Part shown: piece after piece, positions 15,600 to 28,367 of the stretch
How positions within the stretch are numbered: position 1 is the first letter of the stretch
Layout of the letters: each line of letters opens with the position of its first letter
Origin: Paraspadella gotoi
Taxonomy: Eukaryota > Chaetognatha
Assembly: GCA_051294375.1 (NCBI GenBank)
Contig: CM119264.1
Coordinates: 18,144,321-18,208,320 of the forward strand
Reading direction: 5' to 3'
Length of the DNA: 64,000 bases
Translations under genes and position numbers: made by a program
The notes under the pieces: generated by a model
The model's database searches: none
The model's input: the letters and a program-made list of their open reading frames with translations, nothing else
What the model was told of the DNA's origin: nothing

Positions 15600-17850
15600 G
15601 TTAGACTTTAGGTTCGACGATAATGAAATAGTAAGAGTGGGTTTTTCGATATTGAGTGGTGGACAGAGAATCAGGGGTAGGAGGCGTAGTTGATGGGTTG
15701 GTAACCGTACGTAGGAGGAATGCTCGATGGTTGATGCTTGGTGGTTTCAATAAGCTTCGAAAAGGAATCGAACGGAAGACTTTTCTCGGGGCGCATATTG
15801 TTTTTTTTAAGTTCATAGCATCGTTTACGAAAAATTATCCGGCGCGTGAAAGAATATCAACCAAGCAGTTAGCATCCAGGCCATAGAGAAACAATTTGGG
15901 GGGAGGGATTTAGATTCAACAGAATGAGGGATTTAGGGATAACGGGGGAAAAAAAATCCGAAGACGTAAAACGGGGAAAGATTTGGGATCTTCCAGAATT
16001 TTTTCGCGAACTTCGCCCACGCTCTTAGACTGTCTGCCCACACGAAAATCTCTGTTCCTTCCATTTCATCGCTCTTGACGCCCACACATTTCCGCTACCA
16101 GAAAAACTTTTTTTTCTTTGAAACAAAAATATTCCAACGTAGTTTTTCGTCCCCTTTCGGAGGATTTTTGTCTGGATAAGGAAATTGAGGTTCTCAGCGT
16201 CTGGTATTTTTCAAATAACAGACTTTCACTAATTGCGGCTGACTTTCCACGTTAAAAACGCCCTGAAATAGGTATATATATTAGTGCAGCAATCCTTAAA
16301 ATCGTCTCTTAATCCGTGGATTTGAAAAATGGTTACAAGCGGTTTGATCAAAGAGAGACAGGCGATAAAAAAATTAATATTTTGCAATTTCAAATGAGGC
16401 ATTGTTGTGTTTACGCAAAGAGGCGAAGGCATCGGATTCCGCTAGATAGAGTCTGCCATCAACGCGAAACCAAATCCTTTTATCCGGTGCCGCTATCGCC
16501 GGCGGCGGCTGCGGCGGCTGCGGCGGCGGCGGCGTTTCACAATGAATTTATTTGAATCGGTGGCGTCGCCGGCCAAACCCGTACTCCCATCTCCACCTAC
16601 CTCCAACGTGGAGAAAAGCACGCGCGCGAACAAAAACGTATTTTGAATTTCATATTCGATCTAAAATGACGTCTTCCTTTCACGAGCGCTGTAGCGTCGG
16701 CTTCTGAAAGCGCCATCTTGAGAGAACCTCGCTTACGAGCCTTTTATGGAATCGTGAAAATGATTTATTCCGAAATTCACTTTCTCCCGCGACAATGTTG
16801 CGAACGACCCATTTTTTTTTCTCTCTCTCTCTCTTTCCCTTTCTCTCTTTCTCTACTCTCTCTCTCTCTCCCTCTGTTTACAGTTTCCTCCCAGGTCGTG
16901 CGTCTCCTCCCTGTCATTCCTCTTCCTCTTCTCAATTTATCCGGGACAAACTCCTGCTTTTTCAACCTTTCCTTCCTTCAGTCTCTTTGCCTTAGGTTTT
17001 CTTCCGCGCCATTCCTCCAACTTTTTAATGGAACTCCATTCTTTAAAATTAAATTTCTTTTTCCCCTACTTTTTTTTTTCTATAAATTCTTTTTCTCATC
17101 GCCGGTCTCCTTTCTTCCCATTTCCTAACTAAGAAAGTTTTATTTTACAGGGAAACCATTTTTTTTTATTTTATCATCGTCCTCCTTCATTCTTCCTCCC
17201 TGATTCTACTGATTCTGCTTCAGCTAGTTCCTCCTCTTTTTTTAATCTGTATTCCATCAATTTCAGCGTCAACCGAAAGTCGAAAAAGGCGGCGAAAAGG
17301 CGGTTAGGCGCGCCGCTGCCGACGCGGGCGCCGGTGCCTCCGCCGCTGCCTCCGCCGCATTCGGTCCTTTGTGCCAAATTTGGGGTCATAAAGTAGGGGA
17401 GGGAAGTATGTCTTGCGAGATGAGAGGTCAAGTAAGGATTAATTAATTCGATACAAATTTCGTTAATTTAAATGAGTCAATGCTCAAATATTTATTACGT
17501 GTACATAGACATAAAAGAAGGGAGAAAATGGGAGAGAAAAAGAGACCGCGTGAGAGGCAGGGATGCGGAGATAGAAAAAAAAGAAAGAAAACTCATGGCA
17601 TTTGGGAGCTCCAAAGGAATCCAAACGAGAATACAAAAAGCTCCGCTCGTCTTAACGCTGCAACTCTTTTGGTTTTAACGTGAACGACTCGATGCTACAA
17701 GGAGGCCCAGTCAGTAGGACCGAAAACATCCAATAAATTACAAAAGTGAAATTTAAAAAGAGATGGTGAAGTATTTATCTTTATTTGCCTTTGATTATAA
17801 AATCAATCGACTCATCTCCTTGTTTCAAAGGGCTCAGAAAAGGTCGTTAT
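15600..17850. other. No gene recognised; GCN-rich islands
   Basis: Mostly AT-rich. A GCGGCGGCTGC run at about 16,499-16,535 would encode poly-Ala on the plus strand. A Gly-coding run at about 17,290-17,355 reads on the minus strand. A YY1-like GCGCCATCTTG element lies at about 16,710. No splice-supported gene is visible. Confidence 0.4.
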
Positions 17851-17859
17851 CTCCCGCCA

Positions 17860-19901
17860 TCACTTGATCCATTCATTCTTCCCCATGCCGTCTCCGTCAT
17901 CGACCTTCAACGCCGGAAGTCGAATCGTCTTTTTCTTCGTCTCCCAAAATGCGGCGTCCTTCTCGTAATAGGCGGCCTCGTTGATGAAGACGGGGTAAAC
18001 GGGTTCGGGTCCTGCGAAGGGCACCTCTGTACCGTCTGCTCGTAGGAAGGCCGGCTGTCCCGGTTCCAAAACTTGGTAATCGCGGTCCTTATGAAAAAAA
18101 AGTCTCCTTAAACGTGAAACGTTGGATACAAAAGTCTTTTTGGTCACCAACGAAATCAACTCGCCTGTAAATTGGGATGCACGATGGCGCCGACGTGCCA
18201 AGGATTATCGGCTCCGCTTAGCGGCGAGGGGAAGGGAACCGTCCGGATCGTCGAAAAGACCTCGAGTTCTCCGGCCAGCGACTCCACGCCCGAATTGAGC
18301 TCATCGAGGAAGTCGAGAATCATCCCGACCACGAGACGTTGCTTAGCAACCGCGTCGGCTCTTTAAATAAAAAAAAGTTTACAATTTTAGAAACAGAGAA
18401 GGAAAACTCTCGAAAAATTCCCTGACACCTGAGAACCCCATGAGGTTGCGGTCCCACTTCGATCCCGACACCGAAGTTGGTCGTCAATGATTCGGTGTAA
18501 TTGCTGGGAGTCGTCGAAGACTCTATGGCGAAGACGCCGCAGAGCAGCGGAGGGGAGGATTGGCGGCATCGACGCTGGAGGCAGGTAGTGACGGAGAGGA
18601 TTGGGTAGATAGAAAAAAATATAATATAATAAACTAGTCGCAAAGTGTCTTACGTAGATTGAAATTTGAAAGGAATTAAACAACAGTTCACGAAGGTGGG
18701 CGATGGAGAAAAATTTCTTAGGGTTTTGAATTGACTCACCATGACAAGTCGCGCTACATGAAGTGACAACAAGCTTCTTCGATTTCTTACGGCCCATTCA
18801 TTGATTGTCTCGGATTCGCCCTGATCCATGTAACTTAAAATAAACATAACAAAATTCGTATCACAAGAAAACTATTGTCACTGGAAGACTAGTTGGATTG
18901 TTCAGTTTTACAGAATACCAGAGACACAAAAGAAAATCCTAACTAAAAACATTCTTTTATTTGCAACTGCCATACTCTTATTGGCTATCTCACGTGATGA
19001 TGATCATGACGCCCACGTTGGACGTCGTGTTGTGACAGTCGATCAGGAAATCGGTTTTTCCGCCGCCGTGAGCCGCTTTGATTTCCTCCGCCCGCATTTT
19101 CTCGTAAGTCTTCACGCCGTCACGTGACTGAAACAGTATCGGGCTTCGCACTTAATCTGTTTTACACTAGTAGTTAAACAGTATATAAAAATGAGCTTTT
19201 TTTAATAAATTTTGATTATATTTGAGTTTTTTCATGATTAAAAAAACTTCGTTTCCGAATCAGTAAAAGTAAAAACGTTAGATTCGGAAATTAATATTTG
19301 TAAATTATTTATATTTTATTTAAATTGTCTATAATAATTGATATCTTGTGGACGAACATCTAGAACCCGCAACCTCGGGTCAAACCACTTGACCTTACCG
19401 AACTTCCCTCGCTCATTTCCCCAACCTATTTATGGTCAAAACGTGACCTTTATGGTCAAACGTGAGCCTTTGTAATACATTGTAATAGACTAGCATCTGA
19501 GCATTTTGACTGTTATGTTTATAACGTTGTTGAAGAATAAAATCATTCTTACTCTGAAACTTGTTGCGTCCACACGTGGTGAGCCGAGGTTGCGTGTTCC
19601 TAGAATGTTCGTCACAATCTAATTATTATTTTGTCACTACCTCTCGTCTTCCTCTCCGAAAGCACGATTGAGGTCCTCCTCTGTGTATCGTCGACAGACT
19701 CGCGCCGCCCGAGGGTTTCCTACATCCACGACCGCTTGGACCCGGCGCCGACGCAACTCGACGGCGCCTCCGGCGTCGACCAGTGACGCGCCAGAAAGAG
19801 GCCACTCATCTCGTTGCCGTGAGTCCGCCGAGAAAAGAACTCGGCTCGGCCGAGGGATCTGGACGTTTCCGCCGAGTCCAGTTTTCGGATTCACCGGACA
19901 T
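17860..19901 (-). CDS. ASPA: Aspartoacylase / aminoacylase-3 (first exon frame-shifted)
   Basis: Zn-dependent amidohydrolase of the ACY2/ACY3 family (M14-type fold) that releases the amino acid from N-acyl amino acids; cytosolic. Exons (minus): ~19,901-19,641, 19,127-18,994, 18,833-18,740, 18,574-18,429, 18,360-18,165, 18,087-17,860 (TGA). Seen: zinc motif THGNEMSG, substrate-loop GNPRA, DLNRAF, the third zinc ligand in DCHNTTSN, then GIEVGPQPHGVLRAD and YPVFINEAAYYEK near the C-terminus, all in family order. Phases agree from exon 2 onward; the intron after 18,165 has a GC donor (CAG|gcgagt). In exon 1 the family motifs lie in different frames: RVLFS and GNPRA...DLNRAF in one, THGNEMSGLFLARHW in another, and the nearest ATG (19,901) in the third. 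Exon 1 also joins exon 2 out of phase. The other exons are clean, so sequence error is likelier than a pseudogene. ASPA versus ACY3 cannot be settled here. Confidence 0.88.
19347..19616. mobile_element. 270-bp element with inverted ends and 4-bp target duplication
   Basis: It lies inside ASPA intron 1. The left end TGTGGACGAACATCTAGAAC and the reverse complement of the right end, TGTGACGAACATTCTAGGAA, match and the similarity continues for about 40 bp (both contain CGCAACCTCGG). ATCT flanks both sides (19,343-19,346 and 19,617-19,620). It has TG...CA termini and an AATAAA near 19,542. It reads as a solo LTR with unusually long inverted ends, or as a small non-autonomous DNA transposon (MITE). 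It has no coding capacity. Confidence 0.65.
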
Positions 19902-19929
19902 GGCTCCGAAATTCTTTTTTTCCAACAGG

Positions 19930-21300
19930 TTTTTTTATCTTCGGAAATAAAAGATTTTTCGGTTAAAAAGAAAATTTCACGAAAAATAAAAGAAGTTGTC
20001 AGGTCGGAAGATCAAGATAAGATTCTGATAACGGCTGATTTTTTTCAAACCGGTGTGGAAGACAGGCTCTTTGACTACAAGTGGCCACGGTAAAGACGAA
20101 TTCTTTTCTACCTGACTCTCTCTGACCGATGGAGAGATTACACGGAACTCTCCCCATTCAAGAAGACAACTCGGCCGACGCAATGCAGCTCAAATCTCTT
20201 AATCTCATTCACCAACGTTAGTATGACTGTTTTAATCGTTAAATAGCTTTTTAAAATTATACGTGTGTTGATTTTTTACGCTCGTCTCTTTCACTAATCG
20301 CGCCGAAAGAATTAAATTTGTATATTTATTTAAATAACGAGATTTCCTTAATATCTCAAAGCCTTCAAAAGATTCGAAATAAAAGATAATTATTGACGAG
20401 TGAATAAAATAATGTAGTTTCTTCCTACTTGGTTGTTTAAAAAAGATTATTTGCTTATTCAAAGTTTTCCTTCATAAGTTTGTAGCGCTGAAAAAAAAAA
20501 ATTTGAAAGAAAAAAGTGTTCGGATTTTTTCTTTCCCCGTTTTTTTTTCTGCGGTAAAATGGTTGTTATCTGGCCTCTTGACTTGACACCAGCGCCCCGG
20601 GTTCGGCGGCGGATTCATTTATAAACATTACGCGCTGCGGCCGCGATCAGAGAGAGAGAGAGAGAGAGATAGAGAGAGAGAGAAAGAGAAAGAGAGAGAG
20701 TGAGATAGATGGTGGATTTTGTTTTAAGCTGGAAAATGCGCATGATTACTCCTTAATAGAAAAAAAAAGGAATCCGTGGCTGTCTAGTTTAGACTTTAAA
20801 CCTCGTTTCAACGGTCAGTGACCGCCCTTGTTGTTTATAGAAACGCAGATAATGTGACGAGTAAAAATATAAAAACATTTTAAAACCTGCGTTTTTTATT
20901 ATAATTTATATTGATATATATTGCTGGCGCAATGATTGAACCCTTCATTCTTCCAACATAACATATTCCTTCATTCTCCATGTCAGGTTACGCGGTTTTC
21001 CGGACTTTCCTCTTCTCTAACACTATTCTTCCTATTTTTTTCACTCCTATTCGCCTCTTAACCCCCACTCGATGCACCCCCCTGCACCCCCCGAAGCTAC
21101 GACACTCCCACTTTGGAGAGTTAAGAGATTCCGTCTCCATTCCACGTCTTCGGAGTAAAGGTTGCGTCAGCAGCAAATGAGAGGCCTGATAAGATGAAAG
21201 GGTCGACCCCGAGATCTCCCTGATGAGTTTCTCGCACCTGGGGCCTGAGTGCCGCCCCGTCTCTCCCTCTCTTTCTCACTCTCACTTACTCGACTACTCA
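19930..21300. other. Upstream of ASPA; no further gene recognised
   Basis: AT-rich DNA followed by a GC-rich patch near 20,590-20,650 with a TTTATAAA on the minus strand (~20,617) that could serve ASPA, then a short GA tract. An upstream non-coding ASPA exon is possible but not visible. Confidence 0.35.
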
Positions 21301-21316
21301 CTTTCTCGCTCTCTTT

Positions 21317-21349
<33 letters not shown>

Positions 21350-21429
21350 TGTACTTTTCTCTTATATTTTACAATTAAAATGCTGAAATTATCACTAGCT
21401 TTCCCTTTTTCGATTACGTGGCGAACCAG

Positions 21430-21486
21430 CAAGCAACAGCGTCGCGCAAGCAACAGCGTCCCTGCGTGCAACAGCGCCGCGCGAGC
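21430..21486. repeat. Three tandem copies of a GCAACAGCG unit
   Basis: GCAACAGCGTCGCGCAA, GCAACAGCGTCCCTGCGT and GCAACAGCGCCGCGCGA follow one another, giving a 17-18 bp GC-rich tandem unit. Confidence 0.7.
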
Positions 21487-21569
21487 TCAAGCGTCGTCCC
21501 GATCGTCGATCGTCTTTTGTTTCGCTCGACTTTTTTCACGCAACCGGATCACGACGCGCGCGCATTAGA

Positions 21570-22996
21570 GGATTATTGAGGTTGAAAAAGGTTAAGTCGT
21601 GGAAGGGATAATGTAAGCTCGTGGCTCGATTCTTCGGATGGGGCCTCACTCGATGAGGCGCGATCAAAGGGGCAGAAGGCTCAGCCTCATCCAGGCGCGA
21701 CGGCTTTATTCTTATGCCGGGTCGGCGGCCGCGCCCTCCATCGCCTCTTAGATCCGCGCCACTCTCCGCCTTTTCTCTCCGATCTAGTTCTGCTCCTTTT
21801 TAACGCTAGATCCATTAATGCCGATTTCTCATTCTTTTCATTCTCATAGTTATACGTACTCATAATTAAGAATTTTATTCTGACTAGATCCTTTTTTTTA
21901 AAGTGGAAAATGCTTTGTTGAGGTTTTTTTTATTACTACATTGACAACGAACTCGTTATTCTCGTCGTAGCTTTTGATATTCCCCCACTTTCCTCCCATC
22001 CGCCGCGCTCCTTCTTTACACCCTCTCCATTCAATCAGTCCCTCTCTCCTTTCCTCGCTCTGGAAAATCGAGTCTGAGTCCATTGTCTTTCTTCCATTAC
22101 CGCCTCGTGACAGCGTCGTGAGCTGGGCGCAGAAACTCCGCGGTGAAGAAAAAAAAAAGCGAAAATGCGCATTAGCAGAAGAAAGGCGCATTAGCAAAAG
22201 TGGCGCGGAAAAAAAGAAAGAGCGTTCAACTACAAAGTGGCGCAGAATGAGACGATAGCCGCGTCGCAGAGTGGTGCTGAAAAAGACGCGCTTACGGCGC
22301 CAACCCGCGAGGAAAAGACTCTCGCAAGGAAGCAAAGTGGCCCCGCGGCGCCGGCCCTGCGTAGCGCCGTCCGCAACGAGACGTTCGCGACGCCGAAACA
22401 TCATTAAGTGTTTATGTCCGACGTTGACCGAAACGCGAGTCTGGAATAAAATGAGTGAAGGAGAGAAGTGAGCGGATGGAATGGATGAGCGATGATGAGA
22501 AATCCTCAACAACGTGAGTTATAGAGGTTAACGTCAGAGTTAACATTAGTTACACATATACATTTTACAAGATTAGTTATATTTATACATATCTAATTTT
22601 ATATCTAAAAGAGAAACTAATAGTATATAATAATAAAAACTTTTATCATACCTAAAACGGTAAGTTATACGGTGAAAATACGACGGAATCAAAACTGTTT
22701 AAAAAATTCGACAAAAAGGAACTGAATACGAATAGCGACGAGCGAGTGAAGAAATGCTAAGAAGTTCCGACGAGACATCCAACATTCCAACATCATTACT
22801 GAGAACCCAAAGAAAAACTAGAAAAAATGGGCGAAAAATAAGAGGAAAAAAAGAGAAAAGAAAGAGAAAGTTGAGAGACAGCGACGCCATCTGTCTTCCT
22901 TGTTTATTGTTTATAAAACAAAACGTTTATGGTGCTTTGTTTACGCACGAATTTCTCCTGTTTTTCGCCCTGACTCTCTGTATCTCTCTTGCACTA

Positions 22997-23034
<38 letters not shown>

Positions 23035-23630
23035 GGCGTGCGTCTCCCACTCCCCTTCATATGCATCTTCGCCAAACCTCCCCCGGTTAAAACGACTTGG
23101 AAAATGGTTTTCAAAAGGTTTTTTTTTCTTTTCCTTGAAAAGAGAGAAATTTTTTTTCTCTCCTCTCAACGGCCGAAAGAAAGAGAGTCATCCACAGGGT
23201 TGTTTTGCTGCCTTTGTCTGGTAGAATTTTCTGTCCTGTCTCGAGCCTGACTCTCTCTCTCTTTCTTTTTCTCCCTGTTTTTCTCTCTGTCCCTTGCTTT
23301 TCCCACATTTAGTTTTTCTTTTAATTCTATTTTGATTTATAATTCTAGATTTGACCTTCTATTTATTTTCATAATAATCATTAATACCATTATTATTATT
23401 ATTATTATTCAGCTTTGAGCTCTATCTGTAGCTCTCTCTCTCTGGCCTCTCTTTGATTTCTCAATAGCTCACTCTTGTTTGCTCTGCTCTGCATTATTTT
23501 ATTAAAATCTCGTGATTTGGATGATTCTTATTTTTGAGAGGTGAAATGGCTTCGCCCAGTGAAAATCTACAAGGTCAACAAATTAGGTTAGAGCAAGTGC
23601 CTCAAACAATGGTTTTTAATACAATCTCCC
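21570..23630. other. No gene recognised; GC-rich patches and CT tracts
   Basis: GC-rich patches at about 21,640-21,760 and 22,100-22,400 alternate with AT-rich DNA. A 204-codon minus frame at 21,898-22,512 has a biased composition and no family features. A (CT)n tract lies at about 23,005-23,034. Confidence 0.4.
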
Positions 23631-23641
23631 ACAAATGAAAT

Positions 23642-23743
23642 NNNNNNNNNNNNNNNNNNNNNNNNNNNNNTCATTATTATCAAAAATGATTTCTGGTGTT
23701 GTTGTTATTAATATTATTATTATTCTTATTATTATTCTTATTA

Positions 23744-23777
<34 letters not shown>

Positions 23778-24324
23778 NNNNNNNNNNNNNNNNNNNNNNN
23801 NNNNNNNNNNNNNNNNNNNNNNNNNNNTTATTATTATTATTATCATTATTATTATTATTATCCTTTTTCTTTCACATTTTTCTTTCTTTCATTAGCATAT
23901 GTTTCTAACATTGAGAAATTAACAATTTTAACATTCATCAATTGCTAACCACTTTTTCTTTCTTAATTCTCCCTCTGTCCATCTTTTACCCTTGAAATCA
24001 GCAGCGCCTTAAAGCTTAGAACAATGGCGCCCCCCGTCTTTACCACTTTCTCTTTCATCCTATNNNNNNNNNNNNNNNNNNNNNNNNNNNNNNNNNNNNN
24101 NNNNNNNNNNNNNNNNNNNNNNNNNNNNNNNNNNNNNNNNNNNNNNNNNNNNNNNNNNNNNNNNNNNNNNNNNNNNNNNNNNNNNNNNNNNNNNNNNNNN
24201 NNNNNNNNNNNNNNNNNNNNNNNNNNNNNNNNNNNNNNNNNNNNNNNNNNNNNNNNNNNNNNNNNNNNNNNNNNNNNNNNNNNNNNNNNNNNNNNNNNNN
24301 NNNNNNNNNNNNNNNNNNNNNNNN

Positions 24325-24359
<35 letters not shown>

Positions 24360-27300
24360 TTGAGGGCTGTATGCCTCCCAGTTTTTATCACCGTGCAGTC
24401 ACTCCAAAAGCGGTTTTCGATATCTTATTATGGTGTTTTTGTTTTTGCTTGGCCGATTTTTGTTGTCGAGTCGCTCGTTTCCTCGAATCGAACTTTATTT
24501 CTTTCTGAGACAATGAGAATTTGATTTTATTCTCACTTTCAGTCAATAATCTTATGTTCAATTCATATTTTCTGTTTTTCCCTTCGCATTCATCTCGACC
24601 AATGAGCTTCTTCGAAAAATCCCGGCCAAAATGTGATGAGAATCTTGTTGTTCTCATAACCCAACCTTTTTCTCTTCGCTCATTGCCAAATCTGCCAGCC
24701 GCCAAAAAATTATCTTTCTCTCTCTNNNNNNNNNNNNNNNNNNNNNNNNNNNNNNNNNNNNNNNNNNNNNNNNNNNNNNNNNNNNNNNNNNNNNNNNNNN
24801 NNNNNNNNNNNNNNNNNNNNNNNNNNNNNNNNNNNNNNNNNNNNNNNNNNNNNNNNNNNNNNNNNNNNNNNNNNNNNNNNNNNNNNNNNNNNNNNNNNNN
24901 NNNNNNNNNNTCTTTATGCGATTTTTTATGACCATCAGCAGTAAGCCGGGACCGCGCCGACGCCGTCGCTAACCCCGCCGACGCCGCCAGTACGGAGAAG
25001 CGGCGCTAAATACGCGCGCGAGAGAGAGAGAGTGATACAAAGCGCTAGAGTTGGTGAGAGAGACATACAAAGAAAAAGAAGGAGATGAAGAGAGAGAGAG
25101 AGAGNNNNNNNNNNNNNNNNNNNNNNNNNNNNNNNNNNNNNNNNNNNNNNNNNNNNNNNNNNNNNNNNNNNNNNNNNNNNNNNNNNNNNNNNNNNNNNNN
25201 NNNNNNNNNNNNNNNNNNNNNNNNNNNNNNNNNNNNNNNNNNNNNNNNNNNNNNNNNNNNNNNNNNNNNNNNNNNNNNNNNNNNNNNNNNNNNNNNNNNN
25301 NNNNNNNNNNNNNNNNNNNNNNNNNNNNNNNNNNNNNNNNNNNNNNNNNNNNNNNNNNNNNNNNNNNNNNNGAGAGAGAGAGAGTCAGAGATTAAAAATA
25401 ACGTAGGCTACCGGCGCGCAATTGCACGCGCAGAACTTGCACGCGCGCCAGAGGGCGAAAGCGAGGACCAACCCACGACTGATGAACCCAGACGGCGACC
25501 CGGGGCAGACTTGATCGTCATGACTACGACGACGACGACGACGACGATCGAACGAGGAAGACGCCGACGATGTTGATGGTGATGCTGATGAGTTTTGTAA
25601 TTCGAAATACATAACTCGCTATTCTTTAAGTGAAAGAAGACCTTTTCCCCCCTTTTTATATTTCCGACACTCTTGCCGCTCCAAGTTCGACCCTCTCTCT
25701 CTCTCTCCCTCTCTCTCTCTTCCGCTCTCCATTTTTTACCAAAGCGCCATCAAAAGGCGATATATGATATTCTTGTTGGCTCCGCTCCCCGCCGCTTGTC
25801 GTCCCAACTCCATCTTCCTCATCTTCCCCGCTTGAGGCGCTATTTCTCAATTATTCCTGTCAGTCTTCATTTGTTATGCCTTTTGGGCGACGGTCTCNNN
25901 NNNNNNNNNNNNNNNNNNNNNNNNNNNNNNNNNNNNNNNNNNNNNNNNNNNNNNNNNNNNNNNNNNNNNNNNNNNNNNNNNNNNNNNNNNNNNNNNNNNN
26001 NNNNNNNNNNNNNNNNNNNNNNNNNNNNNNNNNNNNNNNNNNNNNNNNNNNNNNNNNNNNNNNNNNNNNNNNNNNNNNNNNNNNNNNNNNNNNNNNNNNN
26101 NNNNNCTTCTCCCTCTCTCTCTTCCTCCCTTTTTCTCTTCCTCTCTCGTCGCAAATTGTTTTTCATATCTCGTTCGTGGGATCGCGGACTTAAGGGGTCA
26201 CCTTCAACAGAACTTTCTTATTTTTTTTCCGATAGTTTATGATATAAATTTTATTTTAATCACTCGCTCTACTCTTTATAAGAAAAGTAATTATTCCATC
26301 CTAATCAGATCGTCTCATCCCAATTCTTTCTTTCATTTCATTTTCTCGTCTCCTCTTTGAAAACTTTTTTCATTCNNNNNNNNNNNNNNNNNNNNNNNNN
26401 NNNNNNNNNNNNNNNNNNNNNNNNNNNNNNNNNNNNNNNNNNNNNNNNNNNNNNNNNNNNNNNNNNNNNNNNNNNNNNNNNNNNNNNNNNNNNNNNNNNN
26501 NNNNNNNNNNNNNNNNNNNNNNNNNNNNNNNNNNNNNNNNNNNNNNNNNNNNNNNNNNNNNNNNNNNNNNNNNNNNNNNNNNNNNNNNNNNNNNNNNNNN
26601 NNNNNNNNNNNNNNNNNNNNNNNNNNNNNNNNNNNNNNNNNNNNNNNNNNNNNNNNNNNNNNNNNNNNNNNNNNNNNNNNNNNNNNNNNNNNNNNNNNNN
26701 NNNNNNNNNNNNNNNNNNNNNNNNNNNNNNNNNNNNNNNNNNNNNNNNNNNNNNNNNNNNNNNNNNNNNNNNNNNNNNNNNNNNNNNNNNNNNNNNNNNN
26801 NNNNNNNNNNNNNNNNNNNNNNNNNNNNNNNNNNNNNNNNNNNNNNNNNNNNNNNNNNNTTTAAAAAAGCTTTTCACAATTTCCTGTGAATAAATTCATC
26901 CTCAAACCGTTAGAAAATACAATTCTATACTATTCTATTAGATGGAAATTACTTTCTGCGTGACAATTCACNNNNNNNNNNTTTATAAATCTTTTCCTAG
27001 AATCTCCTGTACTGTTTTTTTTGTATGTTTTTTTATTTTTTATTTTTACCGTTTTAAAAATGCTTTTCACAATTTCCTGTGTTTAAATTCATCCTCAGAC
27101 CGTTAGAAAATACAATTCTATACTATTCTATTAGATTGAAATTACTTCCTGCGTGACAATTCACATCGAAATTAATAAGCAAATTATAAATAGAAACAAA
27201 ACTGACTTCGTCTCGTGCCTCAAGCGAAACTGTTGCTTTTCAGTAAAGTATCCTTCAGTTCAGAACAGAGAAGAAATCGAATCTCTGAAAAAGAGAATAT

Positions 27301-27847
27301 GAATGGGAAAAGAGGAAAGAAGAACAAGGAAGGGGTAAGTGAGGAAAGGAGGAAGAAAGGGAGCAGTTCCATCGCGAGAGGGACGAAGAATTTATGAATA
27401 GAATAAAAGTCGAGAGTCGGAGATTCCATTTTTTTTCTACGTTGGCGGCGGAAAAGGAGGAGGAAGCGAAGGTAGGAAAGGAAGAAGAGGCTTCCGTAAA
27501 ACGAATTTCTGCAAAAGTGAGTTTTGAGAAGAAACACTATTTAAAAATAGATTCCGCTTAAAAATAAAATATTAATGAATTCAAATGATTATTATTGTCT
27601 CTCNNNNNNNNNNNNNNNNNNNNNNNNNNNNNNNNNNNNNNNNNNNNNNNNNNNNNNNNNNNNNNNNNNNNNNNNNNNNNNNNNNNNNNNNNNNNNNNNN
27701 NNNNNNNNNNNNNNNNNNNNNNNNNNNNNNNNNNNNNNNNNNNNNNNNNNNNNNNNNNNNNNNNNNNNNNNNNNNNNNNNNNNNNNNNNNNNNNNNNNNN
27801 NNNNNNNNNNNNNNNNNNNNNNNNNNNNNNNNNNNNNNNNNNNNNNN

Positions 27848-27886
<39 letters not shown>

Positions 27887-28367
27887 TACGTTGTTTAGCG
27901 CTGCGCGAACGACTGCCTTTCCTTTTTTCGACCCCATGTTGCGTAGCAGTTGGAGGGTAAAGCGTAGCGGGCTCTTCCGAAACTGAGTCCATCAAGTCCA
28001 TCATGGTTTGTTTTAGGGAATCGGGTCTGTTGCGGTTTGGAAACCTTCATCTAGGGTAGAGGGAGTCATAAACACGCTTCCCGTCATGCCGCCAACTTTT
28101 TATAATAACCTTCAAGATCGATCCGATTGGAACACGTATTTAACCGAGTTTATTTCACATCTTCCCTTTAGATTCCCTTTAGATTTCAATACATCTTGTA
28201 TTGCCTCTTCTCTTCAGTCTTCACTTCGTCATCGGTTTTAACGAATGACATTCGCATTTTCGACAGCAAAACCTTTCAGTTATTTTCAAGTTATCAGTTT
28301 AGGTCTTGGTCTTGGATTGGTCTACTCCGTTATTCAACAAACNNNNNNNNNNNNNNNNNNNNNNNNN
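23642..28367. other. Gap-ridden region: ten N runs flanked by microsatellites
   Basis: N runs at 23,642-23,670, 23,778-23,827, 24,064-24,324, 24,726-24,910, 25,105-25,371, 25,898-26,105, 26,376-26,859, 26,972-26,981, 27,604-27,847 and 28,343-28,367 (the two short runs at 26,972 and 28,343 included). Several are bordered by (CT)n, (GA)n or (ATT)n, which suggests the assembler stopped in simple repeats. The intervening sequence holds no recognisable gene. A GC-rich patch lies at about 24,940-25,020. Confidence 0.95.
26862..27164. repeat. ~110-bp direct duplication flanking a 10-base N gap
   Basis: The segment at 26,862-26,971 (CTTTTCACAATTTCCTGTG ... GCGTGACAATTCAC) recurs at about 27,052-27,164 with only a few differences, across a gap of exactly ten N. 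This looks like overlapping contig ends that were not merged. Confidence 0.85.

Noticed and set aside
18400-18500. 5S-rRNA-like look of the GGTTGCGGTCCCACTTCGATC stretch
   Set aside because: It is the ASPA exon encoding GIEVGPQPHGV read from the other strand.
21898-22512. 204-codon minus frame
   Set aside because: Biased composition, no splice-supported neighbours, and a plus-strand shadow. Not distinguishable from chance in GC-rich DNA.
26376-26859. Long frames across N runs (here and at 2,091, 24,064, 24,726, 25,105, 25,898 and 27,604)
   Set aside because: They consist almost wholly of unknown bases.
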